Of a stretch of 64,000 bases of DNA, positions 1 to 11,656 are shown in pieces; the stretch's first letter is position 1, and each line of letters starts with the position of its first letter. The stretch spans positions 254,707,333 to 254,771,332 of the forward strand of contig OZ010793.1 in the NCBI GenBank assembly GCA_963932465.1. The letters run 5' to 3'. The notes under the pieces are model-generated. The model was not told the DNA's origin. It made no database searches and worked only from the letters and a program-made list of their open reading frames with translations. The position numbers were made by a program, and so were the translations under genes. This stretch comes from Maratus speciosus (Eukaryota > Arthropoda > Arachnida > Araneae > Salticidae).

Positions 1-665
1 TCAAAATTATAAAAATAAAATCGCAATGTAACAATTTTTTTTTTTTGTATTTTCCTAAAATTTGTAAAAGATTGTTTCTCGCAAAACATCATTATAAAAA
101 CCTTATATATAAACGCACATGGTATTTTGTGTGGATACAGTTTGTTGCACAATTACAATTAAAGGATTATTCCTGCTATTATACCGTGTCGACTTTAATT
201 AATTTAGAAAGGATTTGTTTCATTAATAATAACTTTTTAACCAGTTCCTTTATATTTACAAATTTTAACTCAAAATAAAATAAATATATATATATATTAA
301 GTACAAATAAAATACTGGATAGAATGATGGACTTTTGTTTTGCTATTGAGTCTTTGAAATTTTTATGTAGATTTTTTGGAATTTCCATTTATCTACCATT
401 TTAAAAAATAACAATAATACATTAATAATTAGGTTGGAAAAATCATCTACATTATTTTGAATCTTTAAATTAAAAAGTTCTATTAACATGGAATAACTAT
501 CTGTTATTTCGCTTTTATTTATTTATTTATTGTGGATATCTTTAATTTCCCCCCTTAAATTAGGGTAAATGACTATAATTAAAGGAAGGCACGCGATAAC
601 ACACACGAATGCGTTAAATGCCCTGATGCCAGGTTAAAGGCGCACGGTAGGAGATTTACCAATTC
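1..665. other. AT-rich stretch without recognised gene
   Basis: Short open frames here are low-complexity and lack conserved motifs. The stretch ends at the TA that flanks the Tc1-like element. Nothing functional could be supported. Confidence 0.5.
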
Positions 666-1033
666 TACAGCTCATATTCAAAATATTAGAATAATTACTT
701 TTTTTTTTACAAATTGAAAATATCGTTTGGTAATTTAATGTCTTTTAATACAAATATGCAAATGATATTTCTTATTAAGAACATATTGTTCATTAAACTT
801 ATTTATTATCTTAAAATTAATATCATTTTTGAAAAGATTAATTGAAAAAATTTTTTTTTGAAAAGTAAAAATATTAGAATAATTATTCAAGCGGTTCAAA
901 ATATTAAAATATTTCACATTAATTATCCTTTAATTATCACCAATTCATATCTGGTGGTATCATTGATTACATTCAGACGATTTTATTTAAAATCAGTATT
1001 CTTTTTGTAGTTTGTTTGCTTTTTCGCCTTAAA

Positions 1034-1481
1034 ATGGGTCGTCTGAGTGATACTCCTGAATCTATTAAACTTCGTATGGTGGATTTGTATCGGCACGGTA
1101 AAAATCAATGTTATATAGAGAATTATTTACATTGTTCGCAATCAAGCTTTAGTAAAATACTAACACAATGTTAAAAAAAAATGCAAAATTTCAAAATAAT
1201 CGCCGAAACGGCGGCCGAAAACATAAAACATCTGCTAGAGATGACAGGAAACTGAAGCGTATAGTTAATAAAAACCGTTTTAAAAGTGTGCGATTCTTGC
1301 ACCGAAAATGGAAATAAGAAGGAGTGGAAGTTTCTACATCGACAACATTAAGACGTCTCCATAAATTTAAGTTTGAATCTCGAGTACCGAAAACAAAACC
1401 TCTCATGACTCCAAAACAAAAGCGTATAAGATTGAATTGGTGTAAATCAAGACATTTATGGAGTTAAGAAGATTGGAAAAA
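1034..1481 (+). pseudogene. Tc1 transposase, N-terminal half (broken)
   Basis: Translation from the ATG at 1034 begins MGRLSDTPESIKLRMVDLYR, a helix-turn-helix DNA-binding region typical of Tc1 transposases. It continues with NRRNGGRKHKTSARDDRKL and TLRRLHKFKFESR in shifted frames, and with PKQKRIRLNWCKSRHLW before the expected W-K of the catalytic core. There is an in-frame stop near 1170 and frameshifts after it. The coding sequence is cut at about 1481, where the Helentron-like element is inserted, and resumes after 3306. Known role of the family: binding the terminal repeats and cut-and-paste transposition. This copy cannot encode a working enzyme. Confidence 0.85.
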
Positions 1482-3306
1482 GTCCTTCCGGCCACTGCCG
1501 GGAGGAAGAGGTAGCTTTCATATTCCTTATTTTAAAAAAGCCAACTTATATTATTCAAACACACGAAGCTCAATTTAGTGGAAACCGAATACAGGAGATT
1601 CAATACTAATTTTTATCAATACTAAATCATTATGAATGAGAATTTCGCGAAATTAGTCAGCTTTATCCAAGCTGCTTTTATTTAAAGTAACTTATATTTG
1701 GCTGCCAAATTTGGCGATTTCTTAAAGTGCCTGCTATTTTAAGACAACATGGTGGATGAGGCTAACCAGTGAACTTGGTCGAGACCTTAGTAATTGCTGT
1801 GCACATGCTCACTCACATCGGAATCGATTGATATATACGAATGCTGTCGCAATCAAAAATTCAGATTTTTCAAAATGTCACCCACATTAGATATTGAAAT
1901 TGCTATATCTGAGCCATTTTTTAAGATAAAGACAAACAAAAAATGCTCCTGAATCCTTATATCAAGGTCAAATATTTAAAGAAACCTTTTTCAATTTCTA
2001 ATTTTTTTTGCACCTCACTTTAAATATAATTTTTTTTTAATTTAATGGCCGCCATTTTGAAACAAGATGGCTGATAAAGCTGGCCAGCGAAAGTGGTCGA
2101 GATATTGATGTATACTATCCACATGCCTTCTTACATCGAAATAGGCAATACGTGTGTTATCGCGTGACAAATACAAGATCGTTTCAAAATGTTAGCCATG
2201 CTAGAAATTCAAAGTGCTATAATTCAACCATTTTTTAAGATATAAACAAAAGAACAAATTTTCAGAAACAAAAACTGCTCCGGAATCTTTGTATCAAAGC
2301 AAAACACATAAAAAAATCTTTTTCATTTTCCAATTATTTAATACCTCATTTTAAATTTTAAATTTATTTTTTTAAATGGCAACACTTTTGAAACAAGATG
2401 GCGAATGAAGCTGGCCAACGAACTCGGTCGAGACATTGGTATGTACTATGTACAAACCAAGTTACATCCAAATCGGTTCATAAATACGCCTGTTATCGCG
2501 TGACAAAAATCAGGTCGTTTTAAAATGTCAGCCACAATAGAAATTCAAAATGCTATAACTCAGCCATTTTTTTAGCTATAGACGAAACAAAAACTGTTCC
2601 GGAATCTTTGTATTAAGGTCAAACACATACGAAAAAAATCTTTTTCATTTTCCCATTTTTTGGTATCTCATTTTAAATTAATTTTTTTTTTTATTTTTTA
2701 AATGGCCGCCATTTTGAAACAAGATGGCGGATGAAGCTGGCCAACGAACTCGCCCGAGACATTGGTATGTACTATGTATAAACGAAGTTACATCCAAATA
2801 GGTTCATAAATACGTCTTTTATCGCGTGACAAAATTCAGGATGTTTCAAAATGTCATCCACGCTAGAAATTCAAAATGCTATAACTCAGCCATTTTTTAA
2901 GATACAGACGAAACAAAAACTGCTCCGGAATCTTTGTATAAAGGTCAAATACATAAGAAAAAATATTTTTCCATTTTCAATTTTTTGGTACCACATTTCA
3001 AATTTTAAATTTTTTTAAAAAATTTAAATGGCCGCCATTTAAAAACAAAATGGCGGATGAAGCTGGCCAACGAACTCGGTTGAGACATTGGTATGTACTA
3101 TGTACACACCGAATTACATCCAAATCGGTTCATAAATACGAGAGTTACAGTGTGACAAAGGTCATATATATATATATATGTCAATTTTGAACGGAGGGTG
3201 GTTTCGGGGTCTGGAGGTCATGATCGATGAAAATATACCAAAAATTTTTTAAGTCGCTTTGCTCCGAACGGCTGCAATAGGTAGCTTTTTGTAATGAGAG
3301 CTACCT
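1482..3306 (+). mobile_element. Helentron/HINE-like non-autonomous element, subfamily 1, copy 1
   Basis: The left end is GTCCTTCCGGCC with an imperfect hairpin, followed about 30 bp inside by AGGTAGCTTTC. The right end is a hairpin whose outer arm, GAGAGCTACCT, is the inverted counterpart of that inner left motif, so the terminal repeats are asymmetric. The interior is made of about five degenerate units of about 320 bp, each carrying a hairpin built on CCGCCAT/ATGGCGG (for example 2705-2729). No coding frame is seen. Two further copies lie at 6570-8749 (inverted) and 52193-54035. Asymmetric ends, a terminal hairpin and internal tandem units match Helentron-associated (HINE/DINE-1-like) elements; the class is my inference. 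Exact ends are uncertain by a few A/T bases. Confidence 0.75.
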
Positions 3307-3916
3307 AAAATCTATTATTTAGCGATGAAAGTGTGTTTTGCGTTTCATATGGTAATCAAGGTATTCGAGTTTGGAGAATGAAGCAAAAAGCATTTGAAAG
3401 AAATCCATAAACGTTCCCTAAAATTTGCTGCTAGTGTCATGGTTTGGGGTTGCATGAGTGCAGAAGGACCTGGAAAGTTAGGTATCGCCTATGAAAGGGT
3501 TAACTCTCAGATATATCAAGAAATTTTGGAATATTACATTATTCCATCCTCAGAAGATTTATTTGAAGATGATTCTTTCTCGAAGAAGATAATTCGAAGA
3601 AGATTAACATCTTTCAACAAGATTTGGCGTCACCGCATAACTCGGTGTCAACTAAGAATTGATTCCGCCAACGCAACATTAAGGTACTTCCTTGGCCACC
3701 AAACTCACCAGACCTTAATCTCTTCTAAAACTTATGGTGCATAATGAAGAAAAAACTCCAAAAAAGTGCTCCTTCATGTAAAACTGAGTTAGTGGCACGT
3801 ATAAAGTCTATTTGGGCTAATATTGATAGAAATGTTTGTAAACACCTTGTATATATTATATGCAAAATCGATTATACGCTGTTATGAAAGCTAAAGGGGA
3901 TGCTACAAAATATTAA
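3307..3916 (+). pseudogene. Tc1 transposase, C-terminal half (broken)
   Basis: Right after the insertion the frame reads LLFSDESVFCVSYGNQGIRV, the DDE core block of Tc1 transposases with its first or second acidic residue in FSDES. Further blocks follow in shifted frames: VMVWGCMSAEGPGKLG (3439-3486), a degraded QQDLASPHNS block (about 3615-3650), and PWPPNSPDLNLF (about 3690-3725). The tail KTELVARIKSIWANI is also recognisable. Frameshifts and stops separate these blocks. Together with 1034-1481 it makes one dead gene. Confidence 0.85.
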
Positions 3917-4319
3917 CTACCATTTACTTCATATTTATAAGGTAATATTTTTGCATAAAATAAAATATTCTAATATTTTGAACCAATCTAAATTTTATTC
4001 TAATATTTTGATGTGTTTCATAAAAATGTATACCTAATTTATTGTACTGTATTTTATATTTTGTAAATGTAAATGTTAAAATCTTATCTAAACATTCCAG
4101 ATTTAATTTATAAGAAACTTAATTGCATTTACTTAGTATCAAAAATAAATAAATGAAAAATAATTTTTTTCCTATTACTGTTTTTTCAATTATTCTAATA
4201 TTTTGAATATGAGCTGTAGCTGGCCAAAATTATTTGACGTGAATATAGTCGCATCGCCATGAAATTGAAAACTGTTATTGGTATTGACTATGGCATGTTC
4301 GGTACTTAAAATGAAGTGT

Positions 4320-5000
4320 GTAACAGTCATAATGTCGTTACAGGAACGTTCAAAAGAACTTCATTACATAACGGCCTATGGGGGAAATGTCGTTTGTGGT
4401 GGTTTTTAATGATGTTTCATTAATTCCAAACACATTGAAATTTATATACACATCTATGAAGTGCACTACAAGATGCTTGCTATAGAATATGCTATAGATA
4501 CTATTTATCAATCATTTACAAGGACACTAGAAATAATTACGTTACATTACAGTCTATGGCGAAAAATCGTTTGTGGTGTATTTTATTCTTGTTACACAAT
4601 TTCAAACATATTTAAATGAATATATATCCTGAGGTTGTTCTATAAGATGCTTACTATTAAATATGATGTGCATAGTATTCATCTTTTATATACAGGGGCA
4701 CACAAAATAAATCAGTTATATTTCTCTCTATGAACAATAGTCGCTAGAAGTGAGTTTTCAGTTGTGGAACGACGCTTTTTTAAATAAAACAATTCCATAC
4801 TATTTAGTGTGTATAATTCTATAAATCATATACAGGGCTGCACAAAACATCTGAAATACATTTCCATTTGTTGACGGAAATTGCTGAAGGGGAATTTTCA
4901 ACTGTGCTATGCGTTCCCTAACTGTTCTAGTTTTTAGCATATTATGCATTATTTTATTAATCTATAGTTCATATACAGGGATATACAAAATTTTCAGTTA
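4320..5000. repeat. Degenerate repeats of about 150-170 bp
   Basis: Successive units share a phrase of the type 'cctatgggggaaatgtcg', a 'cgtttgtggtg' box and 'gaactataaatgctac'-like spacing to a 'tatacaggg' box. Related units occur at 16560-16917, 18231-18480 and 35790-35900. The units are strongly diverged. No coding potential was seen. Confidence 0.5.
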
Positions 5001-6569
5001 GCTCTTCGACTTTGGTTGAAATTGTGTTTTCAAACTGTTTATGAGTTTTACAAGTTATTACTTAGGCATAATTTTTCAAGTTATTAAAATATAAAACTTT
5101 GTTATAGTATTCTGAATGCGTTAAAAAATGTTTCATAATCCGCTTGACGCATGATTTTACGTTCTTGTTGATAACATTAATGATACTTTCATAACTGTAT
5201 GGAAGCTAAAGAGATAAAACTATTTTTGTATTATTATAATAACAAATCATAAAAAAATATTTTTTTTCTAAAATTCTATTAAAATTTCAAGATACTAGAC
5301 AAACGTTCGACAGCTTTAATGTTGTATATTCAATTGTATATTTATCTCTGCATTGCGGAACCTTATGTAAAGAATGGGAATCATAAGACATCATGGGAAA
5401 AATTCTACATTATGTTTTGCATTGTATTCAATCTGAATTTGGAGAATTTGTCTGGATCAATTTTGTAAGCACTCGAAATTTGCAGCCAAATAATATATTT
5501 TACATCAATTTGTCCTGCGATATATATATATGCAACTGCCAACTTTTGTCCAAATTTGTTCATAAACTCAAACATTTCGCGCTTGCAAAACTTCATGTGC
5601 TCTTCATTGTAATTTTCCTCTATGAACAAAACATTTTCAACAAATTCACATTTTCGTTATTTTTTAAATCTTGTTGCAGTTTGCATAATGGTGCAAAAGT
5701 TAATTTATATGACTAACTTAAATTCTGCTGACTTTGATAAAAATAAATGGTACTTGAAGTAAAATTTCATTAACTTAATAAAATAAAATGATTTAATAAA
5801 ATTAATAATAAAAATTGGGCAGTCATATAGAGGCAAACAAATTAAATTGGAATGAAAAGGTAATAATCTAAACTATTTAACGATATCAAAAACTGAGCTT
5901 AATCTTGCTTTATTATATAACTTTTTCTATATTAAAAAGGAAAAACTATAAAAAAAAATTACGGTGTTTTTCGACATTAAATATGAAATAACAGCTGATA
6001 TGTGCAAAATTTTTGCGCATAAATCCGATAAAATAAAGTCCATATTTTGTTCGGAATCGTGCATAATCGAGCAGTATAATTTCTTCTGCTTTAAGTAACA
6101 GATTAAACAACTATACTGAAATTGATTGATTCATTTCCAACTAAGAAGAAACCAACATTGCACTAGTCTATGGACCATACAAATATATTTATATCAAAAC
6201 CAATATCAGGGTACAACGCCCTACTATTAAGCTATAACAGACAAAAAATAAATTGCGCTAGGATAAACTTTTAAAAATCGACTTTTGGCCAGCTAGAATC
6301 GATAAAAATGCGTCGAAAAGTTTCATGTTGTTAAGTAGGGAAAACAGTTTTTTTTAGAACCACCTCACGGTGGTGGGGGATTTGAAGCATTGATTATTTG
6401 TAGTCGAGGAGTTTTTCATTTTTCGCTAAGATTTGAATTAGAAATTATATTCCACAGAAAATTTTATCATATCTTTTTTTTCATTTTTCTTTTTTTAATG
6501 TTGATATTTAACATATTTCTTGACTTTATCCTGGTTTTTAGAAAGCCGTTTTCTCGTGATTTACTTATT
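5001..6569. other. AT-rich DNA, nothing recognised
   Basis: The overlapping open frames around 5393-5716 (both strands) show no conserved motif or splice signals and look random for AT-rich DNA. The stretch lies between a degenerate repeat and the second Helentron-like copy. Confidence 0.45.
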
Positions 6570-6694
6570 AGGTAGCTTTCTTTACAAAAAGCTACCTATT
6601 GCAGCCGTTCGGAGGAAAGAGATTTAAAAAAATTTTGGTATATTTTCATCGATCATGACCCCCAGACCCCGAAACCACCCTCCGTTCAAAATTG

Positions 6695-6737
<43 letters not shown>

Positions 6738-8749
6738 TATATCTGACCTATGTCACACTGTAACTCCCGTAATTATGAACCGATTTCGATTTAATTCGGT
6801 GTGTACATAGTACATACCAATGTCTCGACCGAGTTCGTTGGCCAGCTTCATCCACCGTTTTGTTTCAAAATGGCGGCCATTTAAAATTTTTAAAAAAATT
6901 TAAAACTTGAAATGTGGTACCAAAAAATTAAAAATGGAAAAATATTTTTTTCTTATGTATTTGACCTTTATACAAAGATTCCGGAGCAGTTTTTGTTTCG
7001 TCTATATCTTAAAAAATGGCTGAGTTATAGCATTTTGAATTTCTAGCGTGGCTGACATTTTGAAACGTCCTGAATTTTGTCACGCGATAAAAAGCGTATT
7101 TATGAACCGATTTGGATGTAACTTCGTTTATACATAGTACATACCAATGTTTCGACCGGGTTCGTTGGCCAGCTTCATCCGCCATCTTGTTTAAAAATGG
7201 TGGCCATTTAAATTTTTAAGAAAAATTTTAATTTGAAATGTGGTACCAAAAAATTGAAAATTGAAAAAATATTTTGTTCTTATGTGTTTGACCTTGATAA
7301 AAAGATTCGGGAGCAGTTTTTGTTTCGTCTATATCTTAAGAAATGGCTGAGTTATAGCATTTTGAATTTCTAGCGTGGCTGACATTTTGAAACGTCCTGA
7401 TTTTTCTCACGTAATAACAGGCGTATTTATGTACCGATTTGGATGTACCTTGGTGTGTACATAGTACATACAAATATCTCGACCGAGTTCGTTGGCCAGC
7501 TTCATCCGCCATCGTGTTTCAAAATGGCGGCCATTTAAAAAAATAAAAAAATTTAAATGAGATACCAAAAAATTGGAAAATGAAAAAGATTTTTTTTTTG
7601 TATGTGTTTGACCTTAATACAAAGATTCCGGAACAGTTTTTCTTTCGTCTATATCTAAAAAAAAATGGCTGAGTAATAGCATTTTGAATTTCTCTTGTGG
7701 CTGACATTTTAAAACGACCTGATTTTTGTCACGCGATAACAGGCGTATTTATGAACCGATTTGGATGTAACTATGTCTGTACATAGTACATACCAATGTC
7801 TCGATTGAGTTCGTTGAACAGCTTCATTCGCCATCTTGTTTCAAAAGGGTTGCCATTTAAAAAAAATTAAATTTAAAATTCAAAATCAGGTATTAAATAA
7901 TTGGAAAATGAAAAACATTTTTTTTATGTGTTTGGCCTTGATACAATGATTCCGGAGCAGTTTTTGTTTCTGAAAATTTGTTCTTTTGTTTATATCTTAA
8001 AAAATGGTTGATTTATAGCACTCTGAATTTCTAGCATGGCTAACATTTTGAAACGATCTTGTATTTGTCACGCGATAACACACGTATTCGCCTATTTCGA
8101 TGTAAGAAGGCATGTGGATAGTATACATCAACACCTCGACCAAGTTCGCTGGCCAGATTCATCAGCCATCTTGTTTCAAAATGGCGGCCATTAAATTAAA
8201 AAATATATATATATTTAAAGTGAGGTGCAAAAAAATTAGAAATTGAAAAAGGTTTCTTTCTTAAGTATTTGACCTTGATATAAGGATTCAGGAGCATTTT
8301 TGTTTGTCTCTACCTTAAAAAATGGCTCAGATATAGCAGTTTCAATTTCTATTGTGGGTGACATTTTGAAAAATCTGATTTTTTGCATGCGACAGCACTC
8401 CTATATATTAACCGATTCCGATGTGAGTGAGCATGTGCACAGCAATTACTAAGGTCTCGACAAAGTTCTCTGCTTAGCCTCATCCACCATGTTGTCTTAA
8501 AATGACAGGCACTTTAAGAAATTGCCGAATTTGGCAGCCAAATATAAGTTACTTTAAAGAAAAGCAGCTTGGATAAAGCTGACTAATTTCGCGAAATTTT
8601 CATTCATTATATTGATAAAAATTAGTATTGAATCTCCTATATTCGGTTTCCACTAAATTGAGCTTCGTGTGTTTCAATGATATAAGTTGGCTTTTTTAAA
8701 ATAAGGATTATGAAAGCTACCTCTTCCTCCCGGCACTGGCCGGAAGGAC
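6570..8749 (-). mobile_element. Helentron/HINE-like element, subfamily 1, copy 2 (inverted)
   Basis: This is copy 1 in reverse orientation and is longer (about 2.18 kb), with more internal units. On the plus strand it starts with the hairpin AGGTAGCTTTC...GCTACCT and ends with GCCGGAAGGAC followed by a T run. The order of diverged internal units mirrors copy 1, and the distal segment (8480-8749) matches 1482-1760. Short (AT)n runs lie near 6693-6740. Copies 1 and 2 form a long inverted repeat around a spacer of about 3.3 kb. Confidence 0.78.
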
Positions 8750-8768
8750 TTTTTTTATCTTACATTAA

Positions 8769-9488
8769 CCCGGTAATGCTCGGCGCATATCCAGGATATG
8801 TACGATTTATACTTTTCCTCCAATAAATTCAAATAAAAATCGTCATGTTATTTAATCGTTGACATTACTCAGAATTTATGCAATAAAATTATTTAACCCT
8901 TAAATGCCTGACTTTAGAAAAATCATTGTAATGATGTTTTTCGGCTTTCATTTTATAAATAAATCATGGGAAAAATACTTTAAAAAATCATATTTTGTTT
9001 TAAGTATGGTTTAAGGCTAAAAAACAGTTTGTTACTAATCGGCAATACTGGTCTAATAATTTTCCTTGATAAAATTCTATAATATTAAACAAACAAGAAT
9101 TTTAGGAACTATATTAAGAAATAAATTTTACTTGCTCACTGCAGAACAAAATAGGGTATTTAGCAAGCTTCCCAACAAAACAAAAAGAACAAGTAGCAAC
9201 AATTGAAAAAAAAAAATCTATCTTTATTCTTAAACAGCACAAGTGTTGCCATCTACTTGTTGAAAATCGATTTAATAATATTTTCAGAATGTATTTTATT
9301 GGCAACATTAGGCATTATAGCTTCAATATTATTCTAATAGTATTTTAGAGCCTAAATTGGGTATGTTGCCGAAAAGCAACACCCGGCATTTAAGGGTGGT
9401 TAAAGATTACTTTTCGAAAAATAGTGGTGAGAAATGTAATAATCGTGCGCATTAATGATATGTCATACCCTGCGCGTGTAATCCCTGG
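8769..9488. mobile_element. TTAA-flanked element, possible piggyBac-like MITE (outer)
   Basis: TTAA at 8765-8768 is followed by CCCGGTAATGCTCGGCGCAT, and CGCGTGTAATCCCTGG is followed by TTAA at 9489-9492. The reverse complement of the right end resembles the left end over about 25 bp with gaps. TTAA flanks and short inverted repeats are the piggyBac pattern. No transposase was recognised inside, and a second TTAA-flanked element is nested in it. Confidence 0.45.
8897..9399. mobile_element. TTAA-flanked MITE, piggyBac-like (inner)
   Basis: TTAA (8893-8896) is followed by CCCTTAAATGCC. On the right, GGCATTTAAGGG plus TGG is followed by TTAA (9400-9403). The inverted repeat is exact over 12 bp apart from the three extra right-hand bases. 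About 500 bp, no coding sequence recognised. Its position inside the 8769-9488 element suggests it inserted later. Confidence 0.5.
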
Positions 9489-9639
9489 TTAATAATCAAT
9501 AAATATTGATTTTTTTTTTTTTTCAGATTAAAAAAAAAAGAAAAAGTCTCCAAATGTGCAGAGATACGTTAAAACTGGACTTGTTACGCAGGACAGATTA
9601 TTTTTGGTATTCTGGCAGATCGATCACAATGGTGCCAAC

Positions 9640-10245
9640 CAGGGCCGAAACACAGCGGGGGTGGGTAGAGGGGGCATTTGGCCTGGGCGCTAGAACGAAG
9701 GGGCGCCAAATGAAAGATTATACCTTTGGAATGGATCATTTTCTTCTGATAAAAAAAATTATGGCCATTTTTTTTTCTTCCCATTCTGACCAGAAAATCA
9801 GAGTTCTAACTTTTTACGGCTGTTCTTTCATCTTCACCTAACACTTAATTTATAATGGTTGTTTCATAATAATGGAAGCCATCAGTCCATCAGAAGAAAA
9901 TAACTCGGTGAAAGCGGAAACTCGGTTAAGCAGGACTCAGATAATCGGGACTCTAACTGTATATTTCATTTTTAAAATGATCTTTAGAATATTTTTGTTG
10001 GTGTTCAGAGGGGAGTCATGACCCCCGTGACCTCCCCCTTGGATCCGACATTGCAGATTACGTAGTTCAGTATTACATATTTTAAGATTACATATTTTAA
10101 GATTACATGTTTTAAATTTTAAAACAAGTCGACTATTAAAAAATTACTAAATTCTCTTTGTAAATATACTTTGCGGAAGAGGGGGGGGGGGGGGCGCAAA
10201 AATCCATGCTTGCCCCGGGTGCAAAAAAGGCTAGTTTCGGTCCTG
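9640..10245. mobile_element. Non-autonomous hAT element with perfect 8-bp target duplication
   Basis: Ends are CAGGGCCGAAAC at 9640 and GTTTCGGTCCTG ending at 10245. The same 8 bases, GTGCCAAC, flank both sides (9632-9639 and 10246-10253), the hAT target-site duplication. The interior has no transposase. It carries a segment (9771-9905) that also occurs as a foldback module in the related element at 14464-15150. A poly-G tract lies near 10180-10195. Confidence 0.88.
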
Positions 10246-10253
10246 GTGCCAAC

Positions 10254-11530
10254 TCTCGGTTGTCGCGTCAAGTGAATAGAGTCCATTGAAAAACGATAAG
10301 AAAAAATATCCTGTATAAATGAAGTAAAATTCATAACTCTGTAACATAAGAGTATTTTAAGGGTGATGATCAGTCGGGTCTTCCCCTGGCTAATGCTAAA
10401 CCTATGGGCGTGTGATGCATTCGTATTTTTAAAATATCACCCGAGGAAATTAATATTTTTAACTTCTTTTTTCTGTGGGCTCTTGTTGAAAAATGTTTTT
10501 AGTTGCCAAAATATTTCTCAGATATATACTTAATTTTATTTGAAGTGTTAAACTTTAACCGGCCGATTCTCCACCAACCTTCAACTCGCGGTTCAACTTT
10601 CAGTTGAGAAACCTTAGGTTAGCAAATCTAACCGCCAGTTAATATTTGGAATTCATTGTTAACTTCAGAAGCGAGATTATTCGACCGGGAGTTATTGAAC
10701 CATGAGTTGAAAAGTATACAGATGATTGGCTAAAGGAATCACATGACGCACTAATAAAGTTTGATGAGTTCTATCCTGACTTAGGACAAGGTTTCAAAAA
10801 TGAGTACTGAAAGTGCATACTTGTGCTTAATTTTTATATAAATTAACGTTACAAATAAATTTCGAATTACTATTTTGATTTTATGGTTTTATTCTAACAC
10901 AAAATTAAACTCAAAAGTTAGAAATACTAATACAGTTATAAGATGTTCTATTTTACAAAATTTTGTGTTGCAGTAAGTTTTTTTTTTTTTTTTAAGTTAC
11001 TTGATAAAATGGAGAATTACTGGGTTACTCAGTTTTTATAACTAGGGAAATGCAAGAAGTGTTATGCGCCGATTTTGATGAGTGTGGTATCGTTGGCAAG
11101 ATCTCGTCGTGGGGAGTATAAAAGTCAATGGAACTACCCGCTGCAAATCAGCCGTTTTCGAAATATTCGAAAATTTATGTCACACAATTTGTTTATTTAT
11201 TGTTTGTATCGGCGCGTAACACTTATTGCACGTCCCTAGTAAAATTTTAACACATAAAATTTACATATTTTAAAAATATTTTTACAACTAAAAATAATTA
11301 AATTAAAAGAATTCAAGTTCATCGTTCAAGACAAATACGCAGAAAAAAAAAAGTTTAAAATATTCATTTCTTGTGAAAATATTTTAAAAATACGAATGAA
11401 TCACACTTTAATATGCTTAATATTAGCAAGGTGAATTTGAGATCTCACTGAACAACACCCTTAAAGAATGAAAATAAAATTTAAAAGGTATAAACAAAAA
11501 TGAAAATAAAAAGACGAATAGAAATCAAAC
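10254..11530. other. No recognised gene
   Basis: The stretch lies just downstream of the last visible SLC44 exon on the minus strand, so it is probably intron. A somewhat GC-richer patch at 10555-10740 shows no conserved frame. No further SLC44 exon was recognised here. Confidence 0.45.
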
Positions 11531-11656
11531 CTGAAAGAAAGTGTCTATCGGAAACGTAACGTATCCTTTAGCATCCACTAAGGGTTTACCAGATGTTTGA
11601 AGACATATAAATCCAACGAGCACAAAACAGCAGACAAGAGCAACAGAAATAAAAGT
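11531..11656 (-). CDS. SLC44-like gene, exon 10 (last exon visible)
   Basis: The acceptor is TTTCAG before 11656 and the donor is GTTTGA after 11531; the exon is 126 nt, phase 0 to 0. It encodes a membrane segment TFISVALVCCFVLVGFICLQ followed by TSGKPLVDAKGYVTFPIDTF. The latter matches the loop after the fifth membrane segment in CTL1-type proteins (pattern SGxPxxxxxGxVxF). It follows exon 9 in frame, since ..LEPVL joins TFISV.. as in family members. The next exon, expected to carry a WYHVxGLxW-like segment, was not found in the remaining 11.5 kb and probably lies outside the window. Confidence 0.93.

Larger units (their letters stand above)
668..4216 (+). mobile_element. Tc1-like DNA transposon, dead, split by a later insertion
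   Basis: The ends are inverted repeats: CAGCTCATATTCAAAATATT begins at 668 and its reverse complement ends at 4216, continuing for about 30 bp. Both ends are flanked by TA (666-667 and 4217-4218), the Tc1/mariner target duplication. Inside are the two halves of a Tc1-type transposase in the same orientation. They are separated by a 1.8 kb unrelated element (1482-3306). Without that insertion the element would be about 1.7 kb, the usual Tc1 size. Several stop codons and frameshifts show it is inactive. Confidence 0.88.

Noticed and set aside
5393..5716. Overlapping open frames of 107 and 74 codons on both strands
   Set aside because: No motif, no splice context, and both strands are open at once, which fits AT-rich chance.
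9506..9841. Frame of 111 codons on the plus strand
   Set aside because: It runs across the end of a hAT element with a clear target duplication, so it is a chimera of flank and transposon.
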